Part shown: piece after piece, positions 52,580 through 61,012 of the stretch | How positions within the stretch are numbered: the stretch's first letter is position 1 | How the letters are laid out: each line of letters starts with the position of its first letter | Made by a program: the position numbers and the translations under genes | Source: Streptomyces griseoviridis | GTDB taxonomy: Bacteria; Actinomycetota; Actinomycetes; Streptomycetales; Streptomycetaceae | DNA: 64,000 bases | Direction: 5' to 3' | NCBI GenBank assembly: GCA_014649155.1 | Contig: BMSM01000012.1 | Location: 124,001-188,000 of the forward strand | The notes under the pieces: model-generated | What the model saw: only the letters and a program-made list of their open reading frames with translations | Told to the model about the DNA's origin: nothing | Databases searched by the model: none

Positions 52580-54489
52580 GGGGTGTCCTCCGCGGGGGCG
52601 ATGACGGCCAGCACCTGGTCCATGGCGACGGCGGTGCCGGGGGTGACGTCGAGGGCGGTGACCGTGCCGGCGTGCGGGGCGGAGATGACGTGCTCCATCT
52701 TCATCGCCTCGACGACCAGCAGGCTCTGCCCGGCGGTCACCTCGTCGCCGACGGCGGCCTTCACCACCGTCACCGTCCCCGGCATGGGCGCGGTGAGCGA
52801 GTCGGCGCCCGCCTGCGCCGCGCGGGTCAGGGAGGCGGCCACGGGATCGTGGTCGCGGACCTGCCAGGCGTCGCCGTCCCGGCCGAGCCAGTCGCCGGCC
52901 CGGTGGAAGGTGTGCCGGACGCCGTCCAGGGTGACGGTGACGGTGTCGGCGGTGACGGTGTGGGTGCCGCGCGGGGTGTACTCGACCGGGTCGGTCACCT
53001 TCAGGTGGAAGGAGGCGGGTGCCGGTTCGCCGCCCAGCCGCCACCCGCTCGGCACCGCGAACGGGTCCGTCCAGCCGCCGCCCTTCGGGGTCAGCGCGTC
53101 CAGCCGTACGGCCGCCGCCGCCTCGTACACCTCCTCGGGGACGCCGTCCGCGACCAGGCCGGCCACCTCCCGCTCCACCAGCCCGGTGTCCAGCTCGCCC
53201 GCCACGACCGCAGGATGGGCCAGCAGCCGCCGCAGGAACCCGGCGTTGGTGGGCACGCCCAGTGTCACCGTCTCCGCGAGCGCCGCGCGCAGCTTGCGCA
53301 GGGCCGTCTCCCGGTCCGGGCCGTACGCGATCACCTTGGCGAGCATCGGGTCGTAGCGGCTGCCGACCTCGGTGCCCTCGCTCAGCCCGGAGTCGGTGCG
53401 CACGCCCTCGCCCTCCGGCTCGCGCAGCCGCAGCACCGTGCCGCCGGTCGGCAGGAAGCCCCGCGCGGGGTCCTCGGCGCTCAGCCGGGCCTCCACCGCG
53501 TGCCCGGTGAGCCGGACGTCGGCCTGGCCGAAGCCGAGCTTCTCCCCGGCCGCGACCCTCAGCTGCCACTCCACCAGGTCCAGGCCGGTGACGAACTCGG
53601 TGACCGGGTGCTCCACCTGGAGCCGGGTGTTCATCTCCATGAAGTAGTACGACGACGGATCGGTGCCCGGCACGATGAACTCCACCGTGCCCGCGCCCCG
53701 GTAGCCGCAGGAACGGGCCGCCTGCACGGCCGCCTCGCCCATCGCCGCGCGGGTCGCCTCGTCCAGGAGCACGCTGGGCGCCTCCTCGACGACCTTCTGG
53801 TGCCGGCGTTGCAGGGAGCACTCGCGCTCCCCGAGGTGGACGACGTGGCCGTGGGCGTCGGCGAGCACCTGGATCTCGATGTGCCGGGGCCGGTCGACCC
53901 ACCGCTCCACCAGCAGCGTGTCGTCGCCGAAGGAGGCGCGGGCCTCGCGGCGGGCCGCGGCGATCTCCTCGTCCAGCACGGCCAGGTCCCGCACCAGCCG
54001 CATGCCCTTGCCGCCGCCGCCCGCCGACGGCTTGAGCAGCACGGGAGCGCCCAGCGCGCGGGCCGCCCGCGCGAGATCGGGGTCCCGTCCGCCGGGGACC
54101 ACGGGGACGCCGGCCGCCGCGACCGTCTCCTTGGCCCGGATCTTGTCGCCCATCAGGGCGATCGCGTCGGCGGGCGGCCCGATGAAGACGAGGCCCGCCT
54201 CCGCGCACGCACGCGCGAAGGCCGCGTTCTCCGCGAGGAAGCCGTACCCCGGGTGCACGGCCTGCGCGCCGGTCCGCTCGGCCGCCGCCAGCAGCCGCTC
54301 GGCGGACAGATAGCTCTCGGCGGCCGGCGCCGGGCCGATCCGTACGGCCTCGTCGGCCTCCCGGACGTGCCGGGCGCCGGCGTCCGCGTCGGAGAAGACG
54401 GCCACCGACCGCACGCCCAGCGCGCGGAGCGTACGGATCACCCGGACGGCGATCTCGCCCCGGTTGGCCACGAGCACGGTGTCGAACAT
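52576..54489 (-). CDS. 3-methylcrotonyl-CoA carboxylase alpha subunit (biotin-containing)
   Basis: A 637-aa acyl-CoA carboxylase alpha subunit. The biotin carboxylase part (1-450) begins FDTVLVANRGEIAVRVIRTL and has KPSAGGGGKGMRLVRD and FMEMNTRLQVEHPVTE. A middle region (470-550) follows. The biotinyl domain at the C-terminus contains VVEAMKMEHVISAPHAGTV with the biotinylated Lys in EAMKMEH. With the beta subunit downstream of its promoter, it carboxylates 3-methylcrotonyl-CoA. Known Streptomyces homologues are AccA1-type. ATG 54489, with GGGGGAG upstream. Confidence 0.92.
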   Translation of the reverse strand: MFDTVLVANRGEIAVRVIRTLRALGVRSVAVFSDADAGARHVREADEAVRIGPAPAAESYLSAERLLAAAERTGAQAVHPGYGFLAENAAFARACAEAGLVFIGPPADAIALMGDKIRAKETVAAAGVPVVPGGRDPDLARAARALGAPVLLKPSAGGGGKGMRLVRDLAVLDEEIAAARREARASFGDDTLLVERWVDRPRHIEIQVLADAHGHVVHLGERECSLQRRHQKVVEEAPSVLLDEATRAAMGEAAVQAARSCGYRGAGTVEFIVPGTDPSSYYFMEMNTRLQVEHPVTEFVTGLDLVEWQLRVAAGEKLGFGQADVRLTGHAVEARLSAEDPARGFLPTGGTVLRLREPEGEGVRTDSGLSEGTEVGSRYDPMLAKVIAYGPDRETALRKLRAALAETVTLGVPTNAGFLRRLLAHPAVVAGELDTGLVEREVAGLVADGVPEEVYEAAAAVRLDALTPKGGGWTDPFAVPSGWRLGGEPAPASFHLKVTDPVEYTPRGTHTVTADTVTVTLDGVRHTFHRAGDWLGRDGDAWQVRDHDPVAASLTRAAQAGADSLTAPMPGTVTVVKAAVGDEVTAGQSLLVVEAMKMEHVISAPHAGTVTALDVTPGTAVAMDQVLAVIAPAEDTP

Positions 54490-54503
54490 CGCTGAACTCC
54501 CCC

Positions 54504-56123
54504 TCACATCCGGAAGACGCCGAACCGCGGCTCGCCGAGGGGCGCGCCCGCGCAGGCGGTCAGGGCCAGGCCCAGCACCTGCCGGGTCTCCAGGGGGTCG
54601 ATGACCCCGTCGTCCCACAGGCGGGCGGTCGCGTAGTAGGCGTTGCCCTGCCGCTCGTACTGCGCGCGGACCGGTGCCTTGAACGCCTCTTCCTCCTCGG
54701 CCGGCCACTCCTCGCCGCGCGCCTCCGACTGGTCCCGCTTGACGGTCGCCAGCACCGAGGCGGCCTGCTCGCCGCCCATCACGGAGATCTTGGCGCCGGG
54801 CCACATCCACAGGAAACGGGGCGAGTAGGCCCGGCCGCACATCGAGTAGTTCCCGGCGCCGTACGAGCCGCCGATGACCACGGTCAGCTTCGGTACGCGG
54901 GTGCAGGCCACCGCCGTGACCATCTTGGCGCCGTGCTTGGCGATGCCGCCCGCCTCGTAGTCCCGGCCGACCATGAACCCGGAGATGTTCTGGAGGAAGA
55001 CCAGGGGGATGCCGCGCTGGTCGCACAGCTCGATGAAGTGGGCGCCCTTCTGGGCGGACTCGGAGAACAGGATGCCGTTGTTCGCGACGATGCCGACCGG
55101 GTGGCCGTGCAGGTGGGCGAAGCCCGTCACCAGGGTCTGCCCGAACTCCGCCTTGAACTCCGCGAACCGCGAGCCGTCCACCAGCCGCGCGATGACCTCC
55201 CGCACGTCGTAGGGCGTGCGCGAGTCGGCGGGCACCACCCCGTACAGCCCGTACGGGTCCGCCTTCGGCTCGACGACCGGGCGCACCCGCCACGGCGGCG
55301 CCCCGCGCGCGGGCAGCGTCTCCACGATGGTCCGCACGATCCGCAGCGCGTGCGCGTCGTCCTCCGCGAGGTGGTCGGCGACGCCGGACACGCGCGCGTG
55401 GACCTCGCCGCCGCCCAGCTCCTCCGCCGTCACCACCTCGCCGGTGGCGGCCTTCACCAGCGGCGGCCCGCCCAGGAAGATCGTGCCCTGGCCGCGCACG
55501 ATCACCGCCTCGTCGCTCATCGCCGGGACGTAGGCCCCGCCGGCCGTGCAGGAGCCGAGGACGGCGGCGATCTGCGGGACGCCCGCGGCGGACATCCGCG
55601 CCTGGTTGTAGAAGATCCGGCCGAAGTGGTCCCGGTCCGGGAAGACCTCGTCCTGCATCGGCAGGAAGGCGCCGCCCGAGTCGACCAGGTACAGGCACGG
55701 CAGCCGGTTCTCCAGGGCGACCTCCTGGGCGCGCAGGTGCTTCTTCACCGTCATCGGGTAGTACGTGCCGCCCTTGACCGTGGCGTCGTTGGCCACGATC
55801 ACGCACTCCCGGCCGCTGACCCGCCCGATCCCGGCGATCACCCCGGCGGCCGGGGCCTGCCCGTCGTACATCCCCTCCGCGGCGAGCGGCGCCAGCTCCA
55901 GGAACGGCGAGCCCGGGTCCAGGAGCCGGTCCACGCGCTCGCGCGGCAGCAGCTTGCCGCGCGCGGTGTGCCGGGCGCGGGCCCGCTCGCCGCCGCCGAG
56001 CCGGGCCGCCGCGAGCCTGCCGCGCAGCTCCTCGACGAGGGCGCGCTGCGCCTGCTCGTTGGCCCGGAAGGACTCCGACGCGGGGTCGGCCGCGGTGGTC
56101 AGCTCCGGCGCCTCTTCGTGCAT
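54504..56123 (-). CDS. 3-methylcrotonyl-CoA carboxylase beta subunit (carboxyltransferase)
   Basis: A 539-aa carboxyltransferase. Typical segments are IVANDATVKGGTYYPMTVKK, VDSGGAFLPMQDEVFPDRDH, VLGSCTAGGAYVPAMSDEAV, FLGGPPLVKAATGEVV and GNYSMCGRAYSPRFLWMW. The set matches methylcrotonoyl-CoA carboxylases (LiuB/AccD1) rather than propionyl-CoA ones. It is the first gene of the operon, reading away from a TetR gene across a double operator. ATG 56123. Confidence 0.92.
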   Translation of the reverse strand: MHEEAPELTTAADPASESFRANEQAQRALVEELRGRLAAARLGGGERARARHTARGKLLPRERVDRLLDPGSPFLELAPLAAEGMYDGQAPAAGVIAGIGRVSGRECVIVANDATVKGGTYYPMTVKKHLRAQEVALENRLPCLYLVDSGGAFLPMQDEVFPDRDHFGRIFYNQARMSAAGVPQIAAVLGSCTAGGAYVPAMSDEAVIVRGQGTIFLGGPPLVKAATGEVVTAEELGGGEVHARVSGVADHLAEDDAHALRIVRTIVETLPARGAPPWRVRPVVEPKADPYGLYGVVPADSRTPYDVREVIARLVDGSRFAEFKAEFGQTLVTGFAHLHGHPVGIVANNGILFSESAQKGAHFIELCDQRGIPLVFLQNISGFMVGRDYEAGGIAKHGAKMVTAVACTRVPKLTVVIGGSYGAGNYSMCGRAYSPRFLWMWPGAKISVMGGEQAASVLATVKRDQSEARGEEWPAEEEEAFKAPVRAQYERQGNAYYATARLWDDGVIDPLETRQVLGLALTACAGAPLGEPRFGVFRM

Positions 56124-56136
56124 CTCGCGCTCCCTT

Positions 56137-56183
56137 GTTAATGAGCGTTAACACGTATGTCCCACAGGTTAACGACCGCTAAC
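56137..56183. promoter_or_regulatory. paired 16-bp TetR-type operators
   Basis: Two imperfect palindromes, GTTAATGAGCGTTAAC (56137-56152) and GTTAACGACCGCTAAC (56168-56183), have centres 31 bp apart, about three helical turns. They fill the 82-bp gap between accD-type and TetR genes, so the TetR protein probably represses both. Confidence 0.8.
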
Positions 56184-56205
56184 CCCCCTGTCTAGAATCG
56201 TCTCC

Positions 56206-56787
56206 ATGGCCACCAGAACCGACGCCCCCACCCGCCGTGAGCAGATCCTCAAGGAGGCCGCCCGGCTCTTCGCCGAGCGCGGGTTCCACGGGGTGGGGGT
56301 CGACGAGATAGGGGCTGCGGTCGGCATCAGCGGGCCGGGGCTGTACCGGCACTTCGCCGGCAAGGACGCGATGCTCGCCGAGCTGCTGGTCGGCATCAGC
56401 GGTCAGCTCCTCACGGGGGCGAGGCGGCGCGTGGCGGAGGCCGGTGACGCGGCCCCCGATGCGCTCCTCGACTCGCTCATCGAGGGCCATATCGACTTCG
56501 CGCTCGACGACCGCCCGCTCATCACCCTGCACGACCGCGAGCTGGACCGCCTCCCGGGCGGCGACCGCAAGCTGGTGCGCCAGCTCCAGCGGCAGTACGT
56601 CGAGCTGTGGGTCGAGGTGGTCCGCCGGCTCTACCCCGCCCTCGCCGAGCCGGCCGCCCGCGCGACGGTCCACGCGGTCTTCGGCCTCCTGAACTCCACC
56701 CCCCACCTGGGCCGCCCCGGCCGCACGGCGACGGCGGAACTGCTGCACCGGATGGCCCGGGGGGCGTTCGCGGCGGCGGTCGGGTAA
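56206..56787 (+). CDS. TetR-family repressor of the leucine/isovalerate genes
   Basis: A 193-aa TetR repressor. The N-terminal HTH (about 10-55) reads RREQILKEAARLFAERGFHG and GISGPGLYRHFAGKDAMLAE. The C-terminal helical domain would bind an acyl-CoA or related effector. It is divergent from the carboxylase operon with two matching operators between. ATG 56206. In Streptomyces a TetR at this place is conserved. Confidence 0.9.
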   Translation: MATRTDAPTRREQILKEAARLFAERGFHGVGVDEIGAAVGISGPGLYRHFAGKDAMLAELLVGISGQLLTGARRRVAEAGDAAPDALLDSLIEGHIDFALDDRPLITLHDRELDRLPGGDRKLVRQLQRQYVELWVEVVRRLYPALAEPAARATVHAVFGLLNSTPHLGRPGRTATAELLHRMARGAFAAAVG

Positions 56788-57099
56788 GGCGGCCCCGGGA
56801 CGAAGGGGTGACTGGTGAACGCCCGTGCGGTGGCGGGCGGGCCGGTCGCCGGACGGTGGCCCGGCCGAGCCGCCGGGGCCGGGCGGGTGCTGGACCGTCC
56901 CGGCCCGGTGAAGACGGTGAACGCGGTGGCGGACGCGCTCGCGGGTCCGGGGGCCGGTCCGGTCCGGTCCGCGGTGAGCTTTCCGCCGGAAGCGCGTGAC
57001 GAGCGTTACCCGCGACCGTGTCTGGACGGGTGTCCCTACTCGCCGGTACCGTGAGGTCTGAGCAAGCGCTTAGATACGTACCCGTGGAGGTGGGCGCCC
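56788..57099. other. gap between TetR and acyl-CoA dehydrogenase genes
   Basis: A 312-bp region. A short open frame (79 codons) exists from 56815 but shows no family character. The only feature is the AAGCGCTT palindrome at 57064. Confidence 0.5.
57061..57074. promoter_or_regulatory. AAGCGCTT operator-like palindrome upstream of acyl-CoA dehydrogenase
   Basis: AGCAAGCGCTTAGA has the 8-bp palindrome AAGCGCTT (57064-57071), with near-symmetric flanks (GC, AG). It ends 26 bp before the GTG at 57100, overlapping the likely promoter. Similar sites are bound by TetR-type fatty-acid regulators in actinobacteria. Confidence 0.5.
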
Positions 57100-58257
57100 G
57101 TGCGCCGTACGGTGTTCAACGAGGATCACGAGGCGTTCCGGGAGACCCTGCGCGCCTTCATCGAGGCCGAGGTCGTGCCGGAGTACGACAAGTGGTTCAC
57201 CGAGGGCATCGTGCCCCGTGAGTTCTACTACAAGCTCGCCGAGCTGGGCCTCTTCGGCATCAACGTGCCGGAGGAGTTCGGCGGCGCCGGGCTGGAGAGC
57301 CACAAGTTCGAGGCGGTCCAGTACGAGGAGACCGCCCGCGCGGGCGTCACCTTCGGCGGGTCCGGCGTGCACGTGCTGCTCGCCCTGCCGTACATCAAGA
57401 TGCTCGCCACCGAGGAGCAGAAGAAGCGGTTCCTGCCCAAGTTCGTCTCCGCCGAGGAGATGTGGGCGATCGCGATGACCGAGCCGGGCACCGGCTCCGA
57501 CCTCGCGGGCATGAAGTCCACCGCCAGGCTCAGCGAGGACGGCACGCACTACGTCCTCAACGGCGCCAAGACCTTCATCACCGGCGGCGTCCACGCCGAC
57601 CGGGTCATCGTCTGCGCCCGCACCGCCGCGCCGACGGCCGAGGACCGCCGCTACGGCATCTCCCTCTTCGCCGTCGACACCAAGTCCGAGGGCTACTCCG
57701 TCGGCCGCAAGCTCGACAAGCTCGGCCTGAAGACCTCCGACACCGCCGAACTGGCCTTCGTCGACGTCAAGGTGCCGGCCGAGGACCTCCTCGGCGAGGA
57801 GAACAAGGGCTTCTACTACCTCGGCGCCAACCTGCCCTCCGAGCGCTGGGGCATCGCCTTCGGCGCCTACGCGCAGGCCAAGGCCGCCGTGCGGTTCGCC
57901 CAGCAGTACGTCACCGACCGGACCGTCTTCGGCAAGACCGTCGCCAGCTTCCAGAACACCAAGTTCGAACTGGCCGCCTGCCAGGCCGAGGTGGACGCCG
58001 CCGAGGCGGTCGCCGACCGCGCCCTGGAGGCCCTGGACGCCGGCGAGCTGACCGCCGCCGAGGCCGCCAGCGCCAAGCTGTTCTGCACCGAGGTCGCCCA
58101 CCGCGTCATCGACCGCTGCCTCCAGCTGCACGGCGGCTACGGCTACATGAACGAGTACCCGATCGCCCGCCTGTACGCCGACAACCGCGTCAACCGCATC
58201 TACGGCGGCACCAGCGAGGTCATGAAGATGATCATCGCGAAGAACATGGGTCTGTAG
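57100..58257 (+). CDS. acyl-CoA dehydrogenase
   Basis: A 385-aa FAD-dependent acyl-CoA dehydrogenase. Signatures are WAIAMTEPGTGSDLAGMKST, YVLNGAKTFITGGVHADRVI, LQLHGGYGYMNEYPIARLYA and YGGTSEVMKMIIAKNMGL. It oxidises an acyl-CoA at the alpha-beta bond; chain preference cannot be read. It is followed after 12 bp by an acyl-CoA thioesterase, so the two are probably co-expressed. GTG 57100 has GGAGG upstream. Confidence 0.9.
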   Translation: MRRTVFNEDHEAFRETLRAFIEAEVVPEYDKWFTEGIVPREFYYKLAELGLFGINVPEEFGGAGLESHKFEAVQYEETARAGVTFGGSGVHVLLALPYIKMLATEEQKKRFLPKFVSAEEMWAIAMTEPGTGSDLAGMKSTARLSEDGTHYVLNGAKTFITGGVHADRVIVCARTAAPTAEDRRYGISLFAVDTKSEGYSVGRKLDKLGLKTSDTAELAFVDVKVPAEDLLGEENKGFYYLGANLPSERWGIAFGAYAQAKAAVRFAQQYVTDRTVFGKTVASFQNTKFELAACQAEVDAAEAVADRALEALDAGELTAAEAASAKLFCTEVAHRVIDRCLQLHGGYGYMNEYPIARLYADNRVNRIYGGTSEVMKMIIAKNMGL

Positions 58258-58269
58258 AACACCCGGGAC

Positions 58270-59142
58270 ATGAGCGAGGCACTCGACTCCCTGCTCGATC
58301 TGCTCGACCTGGAGCGGATCGAGCAGGACATGTTCCGCGGCCGGTCCCGGTCCGCCGTCGTCCCGCGCGTCTTCGGCGGGCAGGTGGCGGCCCAGGCGAT
58401 GGTCGCCGCCGGACGCACGGTCCCCGAGGACCGGCACGCCCACTCCCTGCACGCCTACTTCCTGCGCCCCGGCGACCCCGGCGCGCCCATCGTCTACGCC
58501 GTCGAACGGCTCCGTGACGGGCGTTCCTTCACCGCCCGCCGGGTCGTCGCCGTCCAGCACGGCGAGCCGATCTTCACCCTGTCGGCGTCCTTCCAGACGT
58601 ACGAGGAGGGCCTCGACCACCAGGCGCCGATGCCCGCCGCGCCCGACCCGGAGACGCTGCCCACCAACGACGAGCGGCTGCGCGGCTACGCCCACCTGCC
58701 CGCCACCACCGTCGACCGGTTCCTGGAGGCACGGGCCGCCGTCGACCTGCGCTACGCCGACGACCCGCCCTACGGCGCCTTCGGCACCCCGCGCGAGGCG
58801 CACTCCCAGGTCTGGTTCCGCACCGCCGGCAAACTCGCCGACGACCCCCTCCTGCACGTCGTCCTCGCCACGTACGTCTCCGACATGACCCTGCTCGACT
58901 CCGTGCTCCTCGCGCACGGCCGGGGCGGCTGGGCCGTCGGCGACGTGGTCGGCGCCTCGCTGGACCACGCGATGTGGTTCCACCGCCCCTTCCGCGCCGA
59001 CGAGTGGCTCCTCTACGACCAGCAGTCGCCGTCCGCGTCCGGCGGCCGGGGCCTGGGCCAGGCCCGGATCTACACGCAGGACGGCCGGCTCGCGATCTCG
59101 GTGATCCAGGAGGGCGTCGTCCGCGTCCCCCGGGAACACTGA
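58270..59142 (+). CDS. acyl-CoA thioesterase II (TesB-like, double hotdog)
   Basis: A 290-aa thioesterase with two hotdog repeats. N-terminal: MFRGRSRSAVVPRVFGGQVA. C-terminal: SLDHAMWFHRPFRADEWLLY with the catalytic Asp of the TesB type, and RGLGQARIYTQDGRLAISVI. It hydrolyses acyl-CoA to free acid and CoA. ATG 58270, 12 bp after the dehydrogenase gene. Confidence 0.9.
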   Translation: MSEALDSLLDLLDLERIEQDMFRGRSRSAVVPRVFGGQVAAQAMVAAGRTVPEDRHAHSLHAYFLRPGDPGAPIVYAVERLRDGRSFTARRVVAVQHGEPIFTLSASFQTYEEGLDHQAPMPAAPDPETLPTNDERLRGYAHLPATTVDRFLEARAAVDLRYADDPPYGAFGTPREAHSQVWFRTAGKLADDPLLHVVLATYVSDMTLLDSVLLAHGRGGWAVGDVVGASLDHAMWFHRPFRADEWLLYDQQSPSASGGRGLGQARIYTQDGRLAISVIQEGVVRVPREH

Positions 59143-59147
59143 GGGGC

Positions 59148-60122
59148 ATGGACCAGCCCGTACAGGAAGCACCCACGGGCGGCGGCGAATCCACCTCCAC
59201 GGTGATCGTCGCCGCCCTCGCCAATCTGGGCATCGCCCTCGCCAAGGCGGTCGCCGGCGTGATCAGCGGCTCCAGCGCGATGCTGTCGGAGGCCGCGCAC
59301 TCGGTCGCCGACACCGTCACCGAGGTGCTGCTGCTGACCTCCCTCAAACGCAGCGTCCGCCCCGCCGACGAGGACCACCCCCTCGGCCACGGCCCCGAGC
59401 GGTACATCTGGGCGCTGCTCGCCGCCGTCGCCACCTTCGTCGGCGGCGCCGTCTTCTCCTTCTACGACGGCCTGCACACCCTCGTCCACGGCGAGGAACC
59501 CGGCGACCCGCTGGTGGCGTACATCGTCCTGGCCCTCGCCTTCCTGCTGGAGGGCTACTCCCTGCGCACCGGCCTGAAGCAGGCGCGCGGCGAGGCGGCC
59601 CGCGCCCGGGTGCCGTTCGGCCGGTACCTGCGCCGCACCCCCGACACCGCCGTCAAGGCCGTGGTCCTGGAGGACTCCGCCGCCCTGATCGGCCTCGTCC
59701 TCGCGGCCGGCGGGCTGCTCGGCGGGCAGCTCACCGGCTCCGGGGTGTGGGACGGCGTCGCCTCCCTGTGCATCGGCGCGCTGCTGCTCCACGTCGCCTG
59801 GGTGCTGGGCCGGTCCAACGCCGAGTTCCTCATCGGACGCCCGCTGCCCCGCGCCGTACGGGACCGCATCCGGGCCGAACTGCTGGACGAGGAGCACATC
59901 GAGGCCGTACTGGAGCTGACCACGCTGGTGCAGGGGCCCCGGGAGGCGCTGGTCGCCGCCAAGGTCGACTTCCGCGACGGGGCGACGGCGACCGAGATCG
60001 AGCGGACCTGCGACCGCGCCGAACGGCGGCTGCGGGCCGGGCTGCCGATGGTGCGCCGGGTCTACCTGGACCCGACGCCCGGCCCGTCGGCACGGCGGGA
60101 GCACGCACCGGACGCCGCGTGA
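59148..60122 (+). CDS. cation diffusion facilitator transporter
   Basis: A 324-aa CDF/ZnT-type divalent cation exporter with six membrane helices. Metal-site motifs are AMLSEAAHSVADTVTEVLLL (HxxxD) and AVVLEDSAALIGLVLAAG. Further landmarks are DHPLGHGPERYIWALLAAVA and a C-terminal cytoplasmic domain ending RVYLDPTP. It probably exports zinc, iron or cobalt. ATG 59148 lies five bases after the thioesterase stop; coupling is possible. Confidence 0.9.
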   Translation: MDQPVQEAPTGGGESTSTVIVAALANLGIALAKAVAGVISGSSAMLSEAAHSVADTVTEVLLLTSLKRSVRPADEDHPLGHGPERYIWALLAAVATFVGGAVFSFYDGLHTLVHGEEPGDPLVAYIVLALAFLLEGYSLRTGLKQARGEAARARVPFGRYLRRTPDTAVKAVVLEDSAALIGLVLAAGGLLGGQLTGSGVWDGVASLCIGALLLHVAWVLGRSNAEFLIGRPLPRAVRDRIRAELLDEEHIEAVLELTTLVQGPREALVAAKVDFRDGATATEIERTCDRAERRLRAGLPMVRRVYLDPTPGPSARREHAPDAA

Positions 60123-60161
60123 GCCGCCCCCGGGCGGACGGAGGGACGTCGCGGACACGAC

Positions 60162-60950
60162 CTAGAAGAGCCCCGCCTCCGCCAGCAGATACGCCGTCAT
60201 CGGATCGTAGAAGCGGGGGCTGAGGACGTGGTCGTCCAGGGGGACCGTGACCTGCACGGTGCCCTCGGCCTCGGCGAGGAACAGCGCCGGGTCGTTGCAG
60301 TCGGCGTAGCCGCAGGAGTCGACGCCGTGCTGCCCGGCGTACCCGGCCCAGCCGTGGTCGGCGACGACCAGGTCGGGCAGCGGGCGGCCCTCGCGCTCCA
60401 GACCGGTCAGGATCGCCTTCATCGGCTCGCCGGAGTGGGTGTGCCACAGCGTGGCGCCGTGTTCGAGCACCGCCACGTCCGCGAACTGCACCACGTACCC
60501 CTCGTCCGTCTGCAACCCCTCCGGGATCACCACGATCTCGCAGCCGGCGGCGCGCAGCGCGGCGGCCGTCGCCCGGTGCACGTCCAGCAGCCCGCCGGGG
60601 TGCCCGGTGGCGAACAGCACCCGCTGCGCGCTGTCCGCGGCCTTGCGCAGCCGCCCGGCCAGCCGTTCCAGTCCGGCGACGGTCAGCTCCGGGTCGATGG
60701 TGTCCTGCCCGTACCGGTACGCGGCGTCGTCGACGACGCCGACCCGCTCCGCCATCACCGCGAGCACGTCCTGCTCGTCGGTCCAGCGGTCGCCCAGCTC
60801 CAGGCCGAGCCAGTAGTTGCGGTCGCCGTTCGCCAGCTTGCGGTAGTGCGAGAGGTTGTTCTCGCGGGGCGTGGCGACGTCGCCCGCGATACGGGTGCGG
60901 GCGAGGTGTTCGAGGAGTTCGGCGCGGCTGGGTGTCCCGGGTATCGGCAT
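60162..60950 (-). CDS. phosphatase-like conserved Streptomyces protein
   Basis: A 262-aa protein. Asp/His-rich motifs (VLFATGHPGGLLDVHRA; LVVADHGWAGYAGQHGVDSC; GYADCNDPALFLAEAEG) suggest metal-dependent hydrolase or phosphatase activity, as annotated for homologues. The catalytic scheme is not certain. The N-terminal part is helical. ATG 60950 is taken; ATG 60959 three codons upstream is equally possible. It ends the minus-strand pair with the PucR gene. Confidence 0.7.
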   Translation of the reverse strand: MPIPGTPSRAELLEHLARTRIAGDVATPRENNLSHYRKLANGDRNYWLGLELGDRWTDEQDVLAVMAERVGVVDDAAYRYGQDTIDPELTVAGLERLAGRLRKAADSAQRVLFATGHPGGLLDVHRATAAALRAAGCEIVVIPEGLQTDEGYVVQFADVAVLEHGATLWHTHSGEPMKAILTGLEREGRPLPDLVVADHGWAGYAGQHGVDSCGYADCNDPALFLAEAEGTVQVTVPLDDHVLSPRFYDPMTAYLLAEAGLF

Positions 60951-61012
60951 GCCCCCCATTGTGGGGCAGCCCGCCGCCCGCGTCCCCGCCGTACCGCCCC
61001 GCGGGACGCGGT

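Noticed and set aside
56815..57054. Small plus-strand gene of 79 codons after the TetR gene
   Set aside because: No motif; Ala/Gly/Pro-rich translation and it sits in a promoter region.
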